Shown here: one piece after another, positions 7,170-9,077 of the stretch
How the letters are laid out: the number at the start of each line of letters is the position of its first letter
Position numbering within the stretch: the stretch's first letter is position 1
From: Clostridia bacterium
GTDB taxonomy: Bacteria; Bacillota; Clostridia; Saccharofermentanales; UBA5734
Direction of reading: 5' to 3'
Length of the DNA: 9,077 nucleotides
Assembly (NCBI GenBank): GCA_017997315.1
Contig: JAGOFF010000084.1
Coordinates: 1 to 9,077 of the forward strand
Translations under genes and position numbers: made by a program
The notes under the pieces: model-generated
Seen by the model: only the letters and a program-made list of their open reading frames with translations
Database searches by the model: none
Told to the model about the DNA's origin: nothing

Positions 7170-7185
7170 ATACAAGATATGGTAT
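7170..7185 (+). promoter_or_regulatory. NrdR box 1
   Basis: ATACAAGATATGGTAT matches the NrdR consensus (acaCwATATATwGtgt) at about 12 of 16 positions and is itself nearly palindromic. NrdR is the ATP/dATP-sensing repressor of ribonucleotide reductase genes. The box lies upstream of nrdJ and pairs with a second box at three-helical-turn spacing. Confidence 0.8.
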
Positions 7186-7200
7186 GCGCACAAATCCTGA

Positions 7201-7216
7201 CTTCAAAATATGGTAA
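7201..7216 (+). promoter_or_regulatory. NrdR box 2
   Basis: CTTCAAAATATGGTAA shares the CAA-ATATGGTA core with box 1 but is weaker at its ends (about 9 of 16 consensus matches). It starts exactly 31 bp after box 1, leaving 15 bp between them, the usual tandem arrangement for NrdR. It ends eight bases before the -35 hexamer. Confidence 0.75.
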
Positions 7217-7224
7217 AACATCCA

Positions 7225-7254
7225 TTGCCACAGCCTTGGGCGGCAGACTATAAT
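7225..7254 (+). promoter_or_regulatory. nrdJ promoter
   Basis: TTGCCA (7225-7230, five of six consensus bases) and a perfect TATAAT (7249-7254) are 18 bp apart. Transcription would start near 7261, giving a leader of about 30 bases. That leaves no room for a cobalamin riboswitch in the transcript. The NrdR boxes lie just upstream. Confidence 0.85.
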
Positions 7255-7276
7255 GATTGGACACCGTTCGATTCGA

Positions 7277-7283
7277 GGGAGGG
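7277..7283 (+). promoter_or_regulatory. Ribosome binding site of nrdJ
   Basis: GGGAGGG sits seven bases before ATG 7291 and fixes the start of the reading frame, which has no stop inside the window. Confidence 0.75.
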
Positions 7284-7290
7284 CGACGAC

Positions 7291-9077
7291 ATGGCAGATT
7301 TGCGTGACCAACTGGTCCGATGGTATACACAGGAACTGGATACCCGCCCCGACAAGTCGGTCTACGACCTGTTTGACTGGGAGAAGCGGGATGTGCTGAT
7401 TGTCGACCACAAGTCGGGCCGCACGCTGACCGACATGCGCGGCCTCGAGTTCCCGTCGCACTATTCCCAGAACGCCTGCGACATCATCGCGTCCAAGTAC
7501 TTCCGCAAGGCGGGCGTCGGCTCGCCCGAGGGCAGCGAGACCAGCATGCGGCAGGTCGCGGACCGGATGGTCGGGTTCTGGATCGACGCGTTGCGCGACG
7601 AGGGACTGGTCGAGACGGACGCGCAGGCGCAGATCCTGTACGACGAACTGGTATACGCGTTTCTGAACCAGATGTTCGCGCCCAACTCCCCGCAATGGTT
7701 CAACACCGGGATCAAGCGCAACTACGGGATCGCCGGGGGCCGCAGCGGACTGTACTACTATGACGAGGCGACCGGCCGGGTGGTCGAATCGGAGGACGAC
7801 TACAGCCGGACGCAGGCTTCCGCCTGTTTCATACTGTCCATCGAGGACAAACTGCTCGGTTCCCACTCCATCTCCGACACCTATGTCACGGAAACCAAGC
7901 TGTTCCGCGGCGGTTCCGGGACAGGCACCAACTTTTCCGCGATCCGTGCGGAGGGGGAGAAACTTTCGGGCGGCGGAGCGTCATCCGGACTCATGAGTTT
8001 CCTCAAGGGGCTCGACCGGAACGCCGGGGCGATCAAATCGGGCGGTACGACCCGCCGCGCCGCCAAGATGGTCTGCCTGGACATCGATCACCCCGAAATC
8101 GAGCGTTTCATCCAGTGGAAGGCGACCGAGGAGGACAAGGTCCAGGCGCTCGCAAAGATGGGGTACGACGCCGACATGGACGGCGAGGCCTACCAGACGG
8201 TGTCGGGACAGAACAGCAACAATTCCATCCGGATTCCGGACGAATTCATGCGCCGGGTCGAGCGCCTCGATGAAGATCCGGACGCGACGATCACCCTGAC
8301 CGGCCGGATCGACCGCCGGGTCGACCGCGAGGTTCCGGTCGCGGATCTGTGGCGGATGTTCAACCACGCCGCCTGGCGCTGCGCCGATCCCGCACCCCAG
8401 TTCTCGGACACGTTCAACGCCTGGCATACCTGCCCCGCCGGCGAGGACGGCGACCGCGGAGCCCGGCACAACCGGCTCAACTCCACCAACCCGTGCGGGG
8501 AGTACGCATTCCTCGACGACACCTCCTGCAATCTCGCGTCGATCAACGTGCTCCGTTTCCTCGATGAGGCGACTGGGCAGTTCGATATCGACGGGTATCG
8601 CCACATGGTCGCGCTGTGCCAGATGGTGCTGGAGGCGTCGATCCACCGGGGGCAGTTCCCGACGCCGGATATCGCGCGCAAGACCTGGATGTTCCGGAGT
8701 ACGGGCCTCGGGATGGCCAATCTCGCCGCGCTCCTGATGTCGATCGGGCTGCCGTACGACTCCGACGAGGCGCGTGCGTTCTCCGCCGCGCTGGTCGGCA
8801 TTCTGACCGGTACCAGCTACCACATCTCCGCGCTCATGGCGGAACGGACGGGTCCTTTCGCAAAGTACGAACTCAACCGTGAGGACATGCTCCGCGTGAT
8901 CCGGAACCATGCCCGTGTCGCGGGCGCCATGGATGGGGAATACGAAGGTCTGGGCTACATCCCGCCGGCGGTCGACCATGCACTGCTGGCCGGAATCGGG
9001 ATGGAACCGCTCTCGAGAGCGCTCAAGGACGCCTGGCGCGACGCGCTCGAAAGCGGCGCGCGCCACGGGTACCGCAA
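7291..9077 (+). CDS. nrdJ: Adenosylcobalamin-dependent (class II) ribonucleotide reductase, partial, 3' end missing
   Basis: The frame is open for 595 codons to the right edge. The protein reduces ribonucleotides to deoxyribonucleotides for DNA synthesis, using adenosylcobalamin to generate a thiyl radical and needing no oxygen or separate radical subunit. Family marks in order are FPSHYSQNACDIIASKYF (54-71), FAPNSPQWFNTGI, SACFILSIEDKL with C179, GSGTGTNFSAIR (from 209), SGGTTRRAAKMV, then N400-P-C402-G-E404 and SCNLASIN with C413. C402 fits the radical cysteine of the finger loop, and C179 with C413 fits the redox pair; the 11-residue C402-C413 spacing equals that of Thermotoga NrdJ (C322-C333). 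The C-terminal shuttle cysteines would lie beyond the window. The wording of the motifs matches the long TIGR02504 type. NrdR boxes and a strong promoter precede it, and it is independent of the upstream run. Confidence 0.96.
   Translation, partial: MADLRDQLVRWYTQELDTRPDKSVYDLFDWEKRDVLIVDHKSGRTLTDMRGLEFPSHYSQNACDIIASKYFRKAGVGSPEGSETSMRQVADRMVGFWIDALRDEGLVETDAQAQILYDELVYAFLNQMFAPNSPQWFNTGIKRNYGIAGGRSGLYYYDEATGRVVESEDDYSRTQASACFILSIEDKLLGSHSISDTYVTETKLFRGGSGTGTNFSAIRAEGEKLSGGGASSGLMSFLKGLDRNAGAIKSGGTTRRAAKMVCLDIDHPEIERFIQWKATEEDKVQALAKMGYDADMDGEAYQTVSGQNSNNSIRIPDEFMRRVERLDEDPDATITLTGRIDRRVDREVPVADLWRMFNHAAWRCADPAPQFSDTFNAWHTCPAGEDGDRGARHNRLNSTNPCGEYAFLDDTSCNLASINVLRFLDEATGQFDIDGYRHMVALCQMVLEASIHRGQFPTPDIARKTWMFRSTGLGMANLAALLMSIGLPYDSDEARAFSAALVGILTGTSYHISALMAERTGPFAKYELNREDMLRVIRNHARVAGAMDGEYEGLGYIPPAVDHALLAGIGMEPLSRALKDAWRDALESGARHGYR

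Noticed and set aside
7221..7260. GCCACAG near 7227 as a possible B12-box of a cobalamin riboswitch
   Set aside because: It falls inside the promoter (overlapping the -35 and spacer), upstream of the likely transcript start, and no surrounding riboswitch structure of about 200 bases fits.

Overview
The window is GC-rich bacterial DNA with G or C in most third codon positions. Several genes have strong Shine-Dalgarno sequences (AAGGAGGA type), and there are sigma-A-like promoters and a tandem NrdR operator. This suits a GC-rich Bacillota lineage (for example Paenibacillaceae-like), but the taxonomic guess is weak because no rRNA or other marker gene is present. The window holds six genes, two of them cut by its edges, and no mobile element, CRISPR array, tRNA or rRNA was seen.

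Layout. (1) Positions 1-1312, minus strand: the 5' 437 codons of a protein with two pectate-lyase-3-type beta-helix starts, like GH55-type glucanases; its 3' end lies beyond the left edge. (2) Positions 1313-1455: a divergent control region with two ribosome binding sites, a candidate promoter for each direction and a 14-bp palindrome. (3) Positions 1456-7045, plus strand: a four-gene run encoding a GH95-type alpha-L-fucosidase-like glycosidase, an aldo/keto reductase and two unlike Gfo/Idh/MocA oxidoreductases. Gaps are 47, 93 and 20 bp, and the run is followed by a hairpin terminator. (4) Positions 7125-7290: the control region of the next gene, with two NrdR boxes 31 bp apart and a near-consensus promoter. 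(5) Positions 7291-9077: the first 595 codons of the adenosylcobalamin-dependent class II ribonucleotide reductase NrdJ, cut by the right edge.

How the genes may work together. Neither glycosidase has a signal peptide, so both probably act in the cytoplasm on imported oligosaccharides. Three NAD(P)-dependent oxidoreductases follow the fucosidase-like gene. That suggests the released sugar, or the glycoside itself, is oxidised or reduced afterwards; the substrate cannot be read from the sequence. nrdJ is a separate housekeeping transcription unit for dNTP synthesis, insulated by the terminator. The window therefore contains a boundary between a carbohydrate-use locus and a core gene. I see no clear sign of a wholly new system. 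The most unusual items are the divergent GH95 enzyme, its pairing with three redox enzymes, and the second Gfo/Idh/MocA protein, which lacks the standard Rossmann glycine pattern.
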